From Candidatus Atribacteria bacterium (lineage in GTDB: Bacteria > Atribacterota > Atribacteria > Atribacterales > Atribacteraceae), in the NCBI GenBank assembly GCA_026390275.1, contig JAPLGF010000056.1, positions 1 to 20,608 on the forward strand: a DNA stretch of 20,608 nt, given 5' to 3'. Positions 1 through 7,099 of this stretch are shown here, piece after piece. The first letter of the stretch is position 1; every line of letters begins with the position of its first letter. The position numbers and the translations under genes were made by a program. The notes beneath the pieces are model-generated. The model worked only from the letters and a program-made list of their open reading frames with translations, did no database searches and had not been told where the DNA came from.

Positions 1-101
1 CATTTCTTGAATAATTCGTTCATTTTGAACTTCTTAAAGAAGGAGAGAAACATCGGTGACAGACTCCTTTCATTTTCCCAATTATCTGGTAGGATAGACA
101 T
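1..101 (-). CDS. N-terminus of an unidentified protein, possibly an IS4-type transposase (runs off left edge)
   Basis: An open frame of 33 codons starts with ATG at 101 and runs off the left edge without a stop. A good Shine-Dalgarno (GAGAGG) lies 7 nt before the ATG, which is why I accept this short frame. The peptide begins MSILPDNWENERSLSPMF and continues with a basic, Phe-rich stretch (FFKKFKMNELFKK). From memory of the family, this resembles the start of IS4-group DDE transposases, which often have a FFkqFki-type motif before a K-E-K-G segment. That segment lies outside the window, so the family call is a guess. A mobile element here would fit the broken regulator next door. Confidence 0.35.
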   Translation of the reverse strand, partial: MSILPDNWENERSLSPMFLSFFKKFKMNELFKK

Positions 102-232
102 GAAGATACCTCTCTCTTTTTAAGAGTTGGATTTTTTCCCTCAGTAAATTCTACCAAAAAGGAGGGGTGTTTTCATTAAAAAAACCTTTAAAATCAAGGA
201 TTTAAGAGATTTTGTTTGGTACGAAAGTTAAG

Positions 233-1176
233 TTATTGATTGTTTAGGTTTTTTACTGATTCTCTAACTATAACTTCAGCAAACATTTTTATATGGACAG
301 GTTTCACGATTTTTCCCGCCATAATATCTAAAGCCAGCCTTGCTACCATTTCTCCCAAAGCAACCCTATCAACTTTCATGGTTGTTAATGGAGGCATAGT
401 CTGCACCGCGATTGGTAAGTCAGTATAGCCTATAAGAGATATATCTTCGGGAACTCTAATTCCCAATTCATGAAGCTTATTTAATGCTCCAAGTGCTATA
501 AAATCATCACAAGCAAAAATAGCAGTAACATTTTTATTTTTACCAAGTAGAGTTGTTACACCCTGAACACCGTTTTGCTGACGGAAATCTTCCCCATATG
601 CAATTAAATCCTCTTGTACTTCGATATTATTTTCTTTTAATGCCATTTGATAACCTATTAATCGATCATAAAACGTATGGGTTTCAATTGGACCAGTTAT
701 TATCCCTATTTTACGATGTCCCCATTCAATTAATTTATTTGTTGCTTCACGACCACCTTCAACATTATCCATTAAAACAGCATTGTATTTTGATCTCTCA
801 AGATATCTTCCAATCAAAATAAGGGGTATATCATAAGTGGAAGACTTTCTTCGTCTTGATATTCTCCGTGAGTTTCTTCTGTTAAAAGCGATATCCCATG
901 TTTATTAAAAACTCGTGACATACTGAGCATGATTTCATAAAAGAAAATATCTGATTGAATTGAATTCTTAGGATTGGATACTATGAAACCAACATTTTTT
1001 GTTTTTCTTTGAGATAGACTACGACCTATCGAATGAGGGACATAGCCAAGTTTCTTAATTACCTCTAATACTTTCTTCCTGGTTTCAGGGTCTACTCTGT
1101 CTTTGTTGTTTAAAACGCGAGAAACAGTTGCAGTAGATACCCCAGCCATTTTAGAAACATCGGTTATTTTCCACAT
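233..1176 (-). pseudogene. LacI-family transcriptional regulator, disrupted by frameshift and internal deletion
   Basis: The first frame (start ATG 1176, stop at 814) begins MWKITDVSKMAGVSTATVSR, a textbook LacI helix-turn-helix, followed by the hinge region (LGYVPHSIGRSLSQ) and the first part of the sugar-binding domain. The second frame (to 233) picks up at IPLILIGRYLE and carries the rest of the periplasmic-binding-like domain (GHRKIGIITGP, FACDDFIALGAL, PEDISLIGYTDLP). The frames overlap at 814-817. Joining them gives about 19 residues between GISLL and IPLILIGR, where LacI proteins usually have about 45, so the VDGIIL strand region is missing as well as the frame. A TTG at 1248 could extend the start by 24 residues, but ATG 1176 matches the usual LacI start. 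The gene is divergent from the transport operon and was presumably its regulator. The N-terminal piece could still make a DNA-binding fragment. Confidence 0.85.
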
Positions 1177-1294
1177 AGGTTTATTTTTACGCCCTTGATT
1201 TGTAAAAACGTATTTACTATTGTTCAATTCTTTCCATAATTCTATCAATTTAAAAATACTCTTTCAAGGTGGTATCTATTGATAAACATTGGTA

Positions 1295-1323
1295 TTGACA
1301 AATTGTAAAGGATAAAATAATCT
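1295..1323 (+). promoter_or_regulatory. sigma70-like promoter of the transport/FAD oxidoreductase operon
   Basis: A perfect -35 box TTGACA (1295-1300) is followed after 17 nt by TAATCT (1318-1323), a weak -10 box. It is the only consensus -35 in the divergent gap (1249-1588) pointing toward the operon, and a palindromic operator-like site starts 3 nt after the -10. The implied leader is about 260 nt long. Inferred from motifs only. Confidence 0.5.
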
Positions 1324-1325
1324 TG

Positions 1326-1341
1326 TGTAAACGCTCTTACA
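1326..1341 (+). promoter_or_regulatory. LacI-type operator candidate
   Basis: TGTAAACGCTCTTACA is an imperfect 16-bp palindrome (TGTAA...TTACA) with the central CG typical of LacI-family operators. It covers the expected transcription start of the promoter at 1295-1323, a classic repression position. The divergent regulator at 233-1176 is the obvious cognate protein, but that gene is broken, so a paralog may use the site or the operon may be deregulated. Confidence 0.5.
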
Positions 1342-1502
1342 AAATACTATTATGATCATACCGTTTATACCATACGTTAAATGTTTTTTCCATTTTGTAG
1401 AATTTTTATTAGCTAATTTAAATCCGATATTCATTAAAATATGAATACGTGCTGTCTTAGGGGGTGGTAGATGGGTATTTATGTGTCAGTTATAAATCTA
1501 TA

Positions 1503-1539
1503 ATCTACGCTGAGATCGCCTGATAATAGGAACGTAGAT
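1503..1539 (+). other. stem-loop in the operon leader
   Basis: ATCTACG (1503-1509) pairs perfectly with CGTAGAT (1533-1539) around a 23-nt loop, about 50 nt before the start codon at 1589. It lies inside the inferred long 5' leader. No known riboswitch class can be assigned with confidence, and the stem is short enough to be incidental. Confidence 0.25.
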
Positions 1540-1588
1540 GATTTTGTGGATCTGCCTGAATATCAAAATTGATCAAGGAGGGTTATGT

Positions 1589-2857
1589 ATGAAGGTTAAT
1601 TTGAGGTTTTTTATGCTTTTCTGTTTCTTAACGCTGTTGTTAGTCTTCAATGTGACAGGCATTACTATCGCTCAGGAAAAAGTTAAACTTGATCTGTGGG
1701 GATGGTTTGACTGGCAGCCCACAATTGACTCCTTTATGAAAGAGAATCCAAACATTGAGGTCAACTTTGTAAGAATGGGACCGTGGGATTTACATGATAA
1801 ATTTTTAGCTTCGTTGGCAGCGGGTTCGGGAGCTCCAGATATATGTACGTTGGTTAATGACAGATTTACAGCCTACATTAAAACAGGAGCCCTTGTTGAT
1901 TTAACCGATAAGATTGGGGGCAAAACAAAAGATTTTGATAAAACAGCTCTTTCTTTCTGCTTAGATAGCCAAAACAGGGTATTTGGTCTCCCGATGGACA
2001 TACAACCAATGGTTGTCTACTATCGGAATGATGTTTTTAAAGAAGCAGGAGTGAATGCTGAAAACATTGTAACCTGGGATGATTATATTAAGTCAGGTCA
2101 AAAAGTTGTTGAAAAATCAGCCGGTAAACAATTCCCATTAACCACCTGGTTACCAGCGGGTCAATGGGGACAATATCAATTCTTGGGATTTTTATGGTCT
2201 AAAGGAATCAATATCTTTAATGAAAAAGGGGAGGTAATTGAAAATAACACCGGGGCAATGGATACCCTTCAGTGGTATGTCGACCTCTCCAATAAATCGA
2301 AAATTTCTTACCCCCAAGTTTGGTTTACGCCTACTTATTTCGGTAACTTCAAAAACGATACCGTGGTGGGTTGGTCCATGAACGTTGCTGATTCTGCAGT
2401 TCTTAGACAGAATGTTCCCGAACAATCAGGCAAGTGGTCCGTAATTCCCTGGCCTTTATGGTCAACGGATGCTCCTAAGTATACCGGCAACTGGGGTGGA
2501 TCCGATGTTTGTATTCCTAAACAATCCAAATATCAAGAAGAAGCCTATAAGTTTATTGAATTTGCCACTACTAACATTGAGGGACAAGTTGCAAACTGGA
2601 AAGGGGCTGGCTTGTATCCAGCGTATCTCCCAGCAAGAGAACCAGTTATGGAAGTGACCGACCCTTATTTCTCAAATCAATCGCTTGCAAAAGTTGCCAC
2701 GCAAAGAGAAGTTCCATTGTTTAACCTTCCCTACTGGGCCGAGGGAAGTGTAATACTTGGGAGATGCATTGATAATGTCTTCGAGGGAGGGAAAACCGTC
2801 CAGGAAGCATGGGCGAACTGTGAAAATGAATTTAAAGAAGCTTTTAAAAAGAAATAA
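1589..2857 (+). CDS. ABC transporter extracellular solute-binding protein, family 1
   Basis: This 422-residue protein should capture a sugar or related solute outside the membrane and hand it to the permeases encoded downstream. ATG 1589 is chosen over an in-frame ATG at 1538 because AAGGAGGG lies just upstream and the protein then begins with a clean signal peptide (MKVNLRFFML, hydrophobic core, likely cleavage after ITIA near residue 28). The mature part has SBP_bac_1 features: an initial strand (KLDLWGW), GSGAPDICTLVNDRF, GLPMDIQPMVVYYRNDVFKEAG near residues 130-155, and a C-terminal GGSDVCIPKQSKYQEEAYKFIEF segment. The length is normal for the family. It is the first gene of the operon and is separated from the next by a strong hairpin. 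The substrate cannot be read from sequence; neighbouring hydrolase and oxidoreductases suggest something other than a plain maltodextrin. Confidence 0.92.
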   Translation: MKVNLRFFMLFCFLTLLLVFNVTGITIAQEKVKLDLWGWFDWQPTIDSFMKENPNIEVNFVRMGPWDLHDKFLASLAAGSGAPDICTLVNDRFTAYIKTGALVDLTDKIGGKTKDFDKTALSFCLDSQNRVFGLPMDIQPMVVYYRNDVFKEAGVNAENIVTWDDYIKSGQKVVEKSAGKQFPLTTWLPAGQWGQYQFLGFLWSKGINIFNEKGEVIENNTGAMDTLQWYVDLSNKSKISYPQVWFTPTYFGNFKNDTVVGWSMNVADSAVLRQNVPEQSGKWSVIPWPLWSTDAPKYTGNWGGSDVCIPKQSKYQEEAYKFIEFATTNIEGQVANWKGAGLYPAYLPAREPVMEVTDPYFSNQSLAKVATQREVPLFNLPYWAEGSVILGRCIDNVFEGGKTVQEAWANCENEFKEAFKKK

Positions 2858-2870
2858 TTACTGAAATAAT

Positions 2871-2913
2871 TTGCTGCTTTGCCTCGTGTACAATTTACGA
2901 GGCAAAGCAGCAA
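2871..2913 (+). other. 17-bp perfect intercistronic stem-loop
   Basis: TTGCTGCTTTGCCTCGT (2871-2887) is followed after 9 nt by its exact reverse complement (2897-2913). No U-run follows, and the next gene's Shine-Dalgarno comes about 10 nt later, so this is not a canonical terminator. A stem in this position, just after the binding-protein gene, usually protects the upstream mRNA or causes partial termination, giving more binding protein than membrane components. Confidence 0.75.
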
Positions 2914-2938
2914 TAGAACTAAAGGGGAGAAAAATATT

Positions 2939-3871
2939 ATGAAGATTGTCGATAAAGATAAGTTTATCAACATACATAGCAAAGATAATTCCCCTGCGAT
3001 AACGATCGAACCCAAAGAGGACATAATATTAACCGTTCTCGGTGGTGCAGGTAATCAGCTTGATATGGAAAAATTGGGTGTTCAAAAGTTAGATTTAAAC
3101 ACTTTTAATGATGATATTTCCCTACCATCAGCAGGTCCTGTTGCTGTAACAGGTTCATTACCTGGAGATTCCCTTTCATTGGAAATAAAGGATATTTCTT
3201 TTGATAAGACGGGTTGGATTGCTTATTGGCCTGGCATTCATAAGATACCTATTCCCATTGAACTTAAAAAGGAGCCGTACTCTTACATAGTACCTATTAG
3301 GGATAATATGATTATTTTTAGTGATGAAATATCGATTCCCGTTAAACCAATGATTGGTGCAATCGGTATCACACCAGCGGACTATACTTTTCAAACTACT
3401 GAAGCAAGCTCTATATATGGCGGCAATATGGATATAAAAGATATAACCATAGGTTCGATAATATATCTCCCAGTTTTCATACCGGGTGGTCTCTTTTCTT
3501 TGGGTGATCTACATGCGTCTATGGGAGATGGAGAGGTCGGCGGATCTGGCGTGGAGTGTGGAGGGAAAGTAAGGTTAAGAGTAGATTTAATTAAGAATGC
3601 ACGGCTCTTTGGTCCAATCGTCGAAACATCCGAGAGTTGGTGCACTGTTGGTGTGAATAAATCATTTGAAAAGGCTGCAGAAATTGCCATCAGGACGGCA
3701 ATTGAGTTAATTCATAAAGAAACAGGCTGGGAACGTGACAAAATTAGTATGTTGATTAGCTGTGTTGCAGATCTGAAAATATGCCAAATGGTTGGGAGAA
3801 GCATTTCGGTAAGACTTGCCATTTCCAAGGATATTGTGTCACTAAAATTATTCTCAAGGGAAATTGAATGA
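2939..3871 (+). CDS. acetamidase/formamidase-family amide hydrolase (FmdA/AmdA type)
   Basis: This 310-residue protein belongs to the FmdA_AmdA family (PF03069), which hydrolyses short amides such as formamide or acetamide to the acid and ammonia in the cytoplasm. Recognisable segments are SAGPVAVTGSLPGDSL (about 64-79, matching the family TGPxxVxGAxPGD block), IGAIG (139-143), GGNMD (161-165), and LPVFIPGGLFSLGD with HASMGDGEV (177-200), where HAxQGDGEV is usual; here Gln is replaced by Met. ATG 2939 has AGGGGAG upstream and is preferred to an earlier in-frame start at 2879 that would lie inside the hairpin. Its last 4 bp overlap the next gene (ATGA), so it is translationally coupled to a permease. 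A formamidase between binding protein and permeases is unusual and suggests an amide- or N-acyl-bearing substrate. The true substrate is unknown. Confidence 0.88.
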   Translation: MKIVDKDKFINIHSKDNSPAITIEPKEDIILTVLGGAGNQLDMEKLGVQKLDLNTFNDDISLPSAGPVAVTGSLPGDSLSLEIKDISFDKTGWIAYWPGIHKIPIPIELKKEPYSYIVPIRDNMIIFSDEISIPVKPMIGAIGITPADYTFQTTEASSIYGGNMDIKDITIGSIIYLPVFIPGGLFSLGDLHASMGDGEVGGSGVECGGKVRLRVDLIKNARLFGPIVETSESWCTVGVNKSFEKAAEIAIRTAIELIHKETGWERDKISMLISCVADLKICQMVGRSISVRLAISKDIVSLKLFSREIE

Positions 3872-4749
3872 AAAAAAGTATTGTGCCTTACGTGTTTTTA
3901 TCCCCCTTTTTATTGCTCTATCTTGTTTTTTTTGGTGGGCCGGTAATTGTTTCATTATTAACCAGTTTTACTGAATGGAATGTAATGAGTCCTCCAAAAT
4001 TCACAGGATTAGAAAATTACATTAATTTATTAAAAGACCCAACCTTTTGGATAGCGTTTAAGAACACAGTTATCATCGTTATAACAGGGAATATAATAAC
4101 CATCGGGCTCGCATTGGTATTGGCCGTGTTAATTGAAGAATTTATAGCCTTCAGCTTGAAGAAATTTTTTCGGACCCTCTTTTTTATTCCAGAGGTTGCG
4201 TCGCTTGCAGTGGTTGCGATGATTTTTTCTCTCATTTATAACAAGGAGGCTGGGTTGCTCAACGGTCTTTTGCGAACAATAGGTATCAATAGTACTATCG
4301 GTTGGCTTACCAATAGCCGGTATGCAATTTGGTCAATAATAGCCTTACGAACCTGGAGGGTTGCCGGATATTTCGCGGTTTTCATTGTTGCTGGCCTTGA
4401 AGCAATACCAAAAGAGACATATGAAGCCGCTGAAATTGATGGAGCAACCTCCAGTACGCTGTTTTTTAAAATCACCTTACATTTGCTCAAACCTATCCTT
4501 CTATTTATTGCGGTGTGGTCAACGGTTTGGGGATTTGTGGTATTCGATGAGCCATGGATTCTTAATCAAGGTGGTCCGGGAACATCTACGCTCACTATAG
4601 TTATGTATCTGTATATGAATGGCTTCCGGTTCTTTAAATTAGGATACGCAGCCACGATTTCCTATATCCTCACCATGATCATTTTTGCCAGTTCGTATTT
4701 CATCATCAAATCGAGAAAATCAGAAGGGTTAGAAGGTTTTGAGTCGTGA
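3868..4749 (+). CDS. ABC transporter permease, MalF/UgpA type
   Basis: This 293-residue integral membrane protein has about six hydrophobic segments and the start usual for MalF/UgpA permeases (YVFLSPFLLLYLVFF). The EAA loop that contacts the ATPase is clear at about 185-209 (YEAAEIDGATSSTLFF continuing to KITLHLLKP). TGLENYINLL and the NQGGPGTSTLTIVMYLY segment are also typical. Its ATG overlaps the stop of the amidase gene by 4 bp. It should pair with the permease that follows to form the heterodimeric channel for the solute bound by the first gene product. The required ATPase is not in this operon, so a shared MsmX/MalK-like subunit encoded elsewhere is inferred. Confidence 0.93.
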   Translation: MKKSIVPYVFLSPFLLLYLVFFGGPVIVSLLTSFTEWNVMSPPKFTGLENYINLLKDPTFWIAFKNTVIIVITGNIITIGLALVLAVLIEEFIAFSLKKFFRTLFFIPEVASLAVVAMIFSLIYNKEAGLLNGLLRTIGINSTIGWLTNSRYAIWSIIALRTWRVAGYFAVFIVAGLEAIPKETYEAAEIDGATSSTLFFKITLHLLKPILLFIAVWSTVWGFVVFDEPWILNQGGPGTSTLTIVMYLYMNGFRFFKLGYAATISYILTMIIFASSYFIIKSRKSEGLEGFES

Positions 4750-4770
4750 AAACATCCTGTTGTAACGGGG

Positions 4771-5616
4771 GTGGTTCATATCCATTCGAGAAATAGGAAC
4801 CATCTTTTGCTCTTTTTTATTTACCTTTTCCTGGCAGTTTGGTCATTTATAGTCATTGTTCCTCTTTACTGGATGACAATTTCCTCCTTTAAGGTAAAGG
4901 GTGATATCTTCAATCTGAAATTTTCATTCTTTCCTCAACAGTTCACCGTAACTGGCTTTTCAGAGCTCCTTAACAATACGTTATTCCTCAGATGGTCTTT
5001 TAATACGATTCTTGTCGGCATAGGAACTGCTGTAATTGGGGTGATCATATGCTCACTTGCGGGTTTTACTTTCGCTAAGTATGAATTCAAAGGCAAAAAC
5101 TTCTTGTTCTTTTTAGTATTGAGTTCCGTTATGATACCGTTGGTTGTAAACATTATACCCATCTATGTTTTCATGAACAAATTAAAGTTGTTGAACACTT
5201 ATCTGGCTTTGATATTACCGCTATGTCCTAACGCATTTGTTGTTTTTTTCATTCGTTCATATATTACTAGCATTCCATCGAGTTTATTGGATGCCGCGAG
5301 GGTTGATGGATGTTCAGAGTTTAAGATTTTTTTGAAAATTATCGTCCCACTTGCTAAACCAGCAATTTCTGCCGGATTCATCTTTCTCTTTATGGATCAA
5401 TGGATACAATATTTTTGGCCGCTGATTATGACAAATACAAGCAAAATGGCCCCACTAACAATCGGTCTGGCATCTATCTATGCAGATGTGTTCAATATAA
5501 AGTATGACGTCTTAATGGCCGGAGCAACCTTATCGGTTGTGCCCATGATCGCCGCCTTTGTTTTAGCACAAAAACAATTCATAACTGGTCTAACTGGGGG
5601 AGCTATCAAGGGATGA
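4771..5616 (+). CDS. ABC transporter permease, MalG/UgpE type
   Basis: This 281-residue inner-membrane permease has the MalG pattern: a first segment ending PLYWMTISSFK (31-41), several hydrophobic helices, the EAA loop (LLDAARVDGCSEFKIF continuing to LKIIVPLAKP, about 172-197) and a C-terminal QKQFITGLTGGAIKG, the family hallmark for QxxFxxGxxxGAVKG. The start is uncertain. GTG 4771 lacks a well-spaced Shine-Dalgarno, while TTG 4807 has AGGAA 7 nt upstream but would remove the basic N-terminus before the first helix. I keep GTG 4771 because positive charges (RNRNH) belong at that end. It follows the first permease after 21 bp. Confidence 0.92.
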   Translation: MVHIHSRNRNHLLLFFIYLFLAVWSFIVIVPLYWMTISSFKVKGDIFNLKFSFFPQQFTVTGFSELLNNTLFLRWSFNTILVGIGTAVIGVIICSLAGFTFAKYEFKGKNFLFFLVLSSVMIPLVVNIIPIYVFMNKLKLLNTYLALILPLCPNAFVVFFIRSYITSIPSSLLDAARVDGCSEFKIFLKIIVPLAKPAISAGFIFLFMDQWIQYFWPLIMTNTSKMAPLTIGLASIYADVFNIKYDVLMAGATLSVVPMIAAFVLAQKQFITGLTGGAIKG

Positions 5617-5641
5617 CTATTAACCTTATCGAGGGAGTTGA

Positions 5642-7075
5642 ATGAATAAAAACATTCATAGGGTCAGAAAAAACGTCGTTGTGGTCGGAGCAGGCCCTGC
5701 TGGGTGTGCCGCTTCGATTGCCTGTTCAAGAAACGGACAGCATACCGTCCTTATTGAGAAAAATAGCATTCTTGGTGGCATGTCCACTGCTGGCCTTGTC
5801 AAACCATTCATGACGAGCTACGTCAAAGACAAAAAAGTCATTGCCGGAATTTTTAGCGAGATTGTCGACCGGTTGCGTTTTTACAATGGAGCCCTGGGTC
5901 CACTGAAATGTCCTTATACAGAAAACTTTAATAAAAGGGACGTGGTCATCAGAAGCAAAGACCAGACGGACACTCACGGAACCGGAGGGTATATTACTCT
6001 ATTTGACCCGGAGGTTTTGAAATATGTATTGATAGAAGAAATCCAAAGAGCAGGAATAGAACTTGTGCTCCATAGCTTTTTGTCGGATGTAACTGTAGAA
6101 AATAATAGAATCAAAGAAATTGTCACCAATACAAAATCTGGTACCTACATTTATGAACCAGATTTAGTGATCGATGCAACTGGTGACGGTGATGTGGCTG
6201 CCTTAGCAGGGTGCAGGTATGTTCTGGGAAGAGAAGAAGACAGATACTGTCAACCGGTAAGTGTCATGTACACGCTTGGTGGCATCGATGCCGATCGGGT
6301 TCGTGAATATATACTTCAGAACAGGGATCAATTTGAATGGTTGACTTTCCCGGAAGTCAAAGAAAATATCCCGCCGACTTTCGAGTCAAAACCGTTTGCC
6401 GGTTCGGGATTTTTTGACATCATTGCACAGGCGAAAAAAGAGGAAGGGCTTGTTTTCGGAAGAAACCAGGTCACTTTCTTTACCGACTTGCGAAAAGGAG
6501 AATTAACCATCAATGCTACAAGGGTAAGCGGAATTGATGGAACTAAAGTTGAAGATCTCACTAAAGCAGAAATTGAAACCAGAAAACAGGTTTTTTCTTT
6601 AACAGGCGCTCTCAGGAGAAGCGTTCCTGGATTTGAAAATTGCTTCATTCTCGCAAGTTCGAGTACTATTGGCGTGAGAGAAAGCAGAAAAATTGTTGGG
6701 GAGTATATTCTGACAAAAGAAGACGTGTTGAACAGCAAACAGTTTTTTGACTCGATTTGTCAAGGAGCTTTCCCCGTTGATATTCACGATCCAGTCGGTG
6801 AAAAAGGAACCTGGATTGAACTGAATGATTCCTACTCGATCCCCTATCGCTGTCTTATTACTCCTGAAATAGATAACCTGATAATTGCAGGAAGATGCAT
6901 CTCAACCACTCACGATGCTCAGGCGTCTACGCGTGTAATGCCGACGTGTATTGCCATTGGCCAAGCTGCGGGGACTGCTGCTGCAATAATTAGACAACAG
7001 ATAACAAAAAACGTGCATAATATTGAAATTAAGGAACTACAGAACAGACTTCAAAATCAGGGCGCTATTATTTAA
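5642..7075 (+). CDS. FAD-dependent oxidoreductase, FAD_oxidored family (first paralog)
   Basis: This 477-residue cytoplasmic flavoprotein matches the FAD_oxidored family (PF12831). The N-terminal dinucleotide fold VVVVGAGPAGCAASIA (GxGxxG at 16-21) is followed by the ribose-binding acidic end of strand 2 (LIEKNSILGGMSTAG). The DATGDGDVAALAG motif lies in the middle. Family signatures near the C-terminus are IGVRESRKIVGEYILTKEDV and AGRCISTTHDAQASTRVMPT followed by CIAIGQAAGTAAA. No redox-active CxxC or Fe-S motif is obvious. The ATG has GAGGGAG upstream and lies 25 bp after the permease gene, so it is co-transcribed with the transporter. The oxidised substrate is not known; members often sit in sugar or cyclic-polyol catabolic clusters, so oxidation of the imported compound or its derivative is a fair inference. 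Confidence 0.88.
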   Translation: MNKNIHRVRKNVVVVGAGPAGCAASIACSRNGQHTVLIEKNSILGGMSTAGLVKPFMTSYVKDKKVIAGIFSEIVDRLRFYNGALGPLKCPYTENFNKRDVVIRSKDQTDTHGTGGYITLFDPEVLKYVLIEEIQRAGIELVLHSFLSDVTVENNRIKEIVTNTKSGTYIYEPDLVIDATGDGDVAALAGCRYVLGREEDRYCQPVSVMYTLGGIDADRVREYILQNRDQFEWLTFPEVKENIPPTFESKPFAGSGFFDIIAQAKKEEGLVFGRNQVTFFTDLRKGELTINATRVSGIDGTKVEDLTKAEIETRKQVFSLTGALRRSVPGFENCFILASSSTIGVRESRKIVGEYILTKEDVLNSKQFFDSICQGAFPVDIHDPVGEKGTWIELNDSYSIPYRCLITPEIDNLIIAGRCISTTHDAQASTRVMPTCIAIGQAAGTAAAIIRQQITKNVHNIEIKELQNRLQNQGAII

Positions 7076-7099
7076 AATTATTAGTTGGAGGATCCTTAG

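Noticed and set aside
1460..1540. Order of GGGGTGG, CTGAGA, CCTGAT and CGTAGA reminiscent of a TPP riboswitch
   Set aside because: The spacings between CTGAGA, CCTGAT and CGTAGA are far too short for the TPP fold, and CGTAGA is instead paired with ATCTACG. No thiamine gene follows. A covariance search with the TPP model would settle it; a significant hit would reverse this.
2879..2938. Upstream in-frame extension of the amidase (start at 2879)
   Set aside because: It would be translated from the hairpin sequence and has no ribosome site; ATG 2939 has AGGGGAG and matches the family start.
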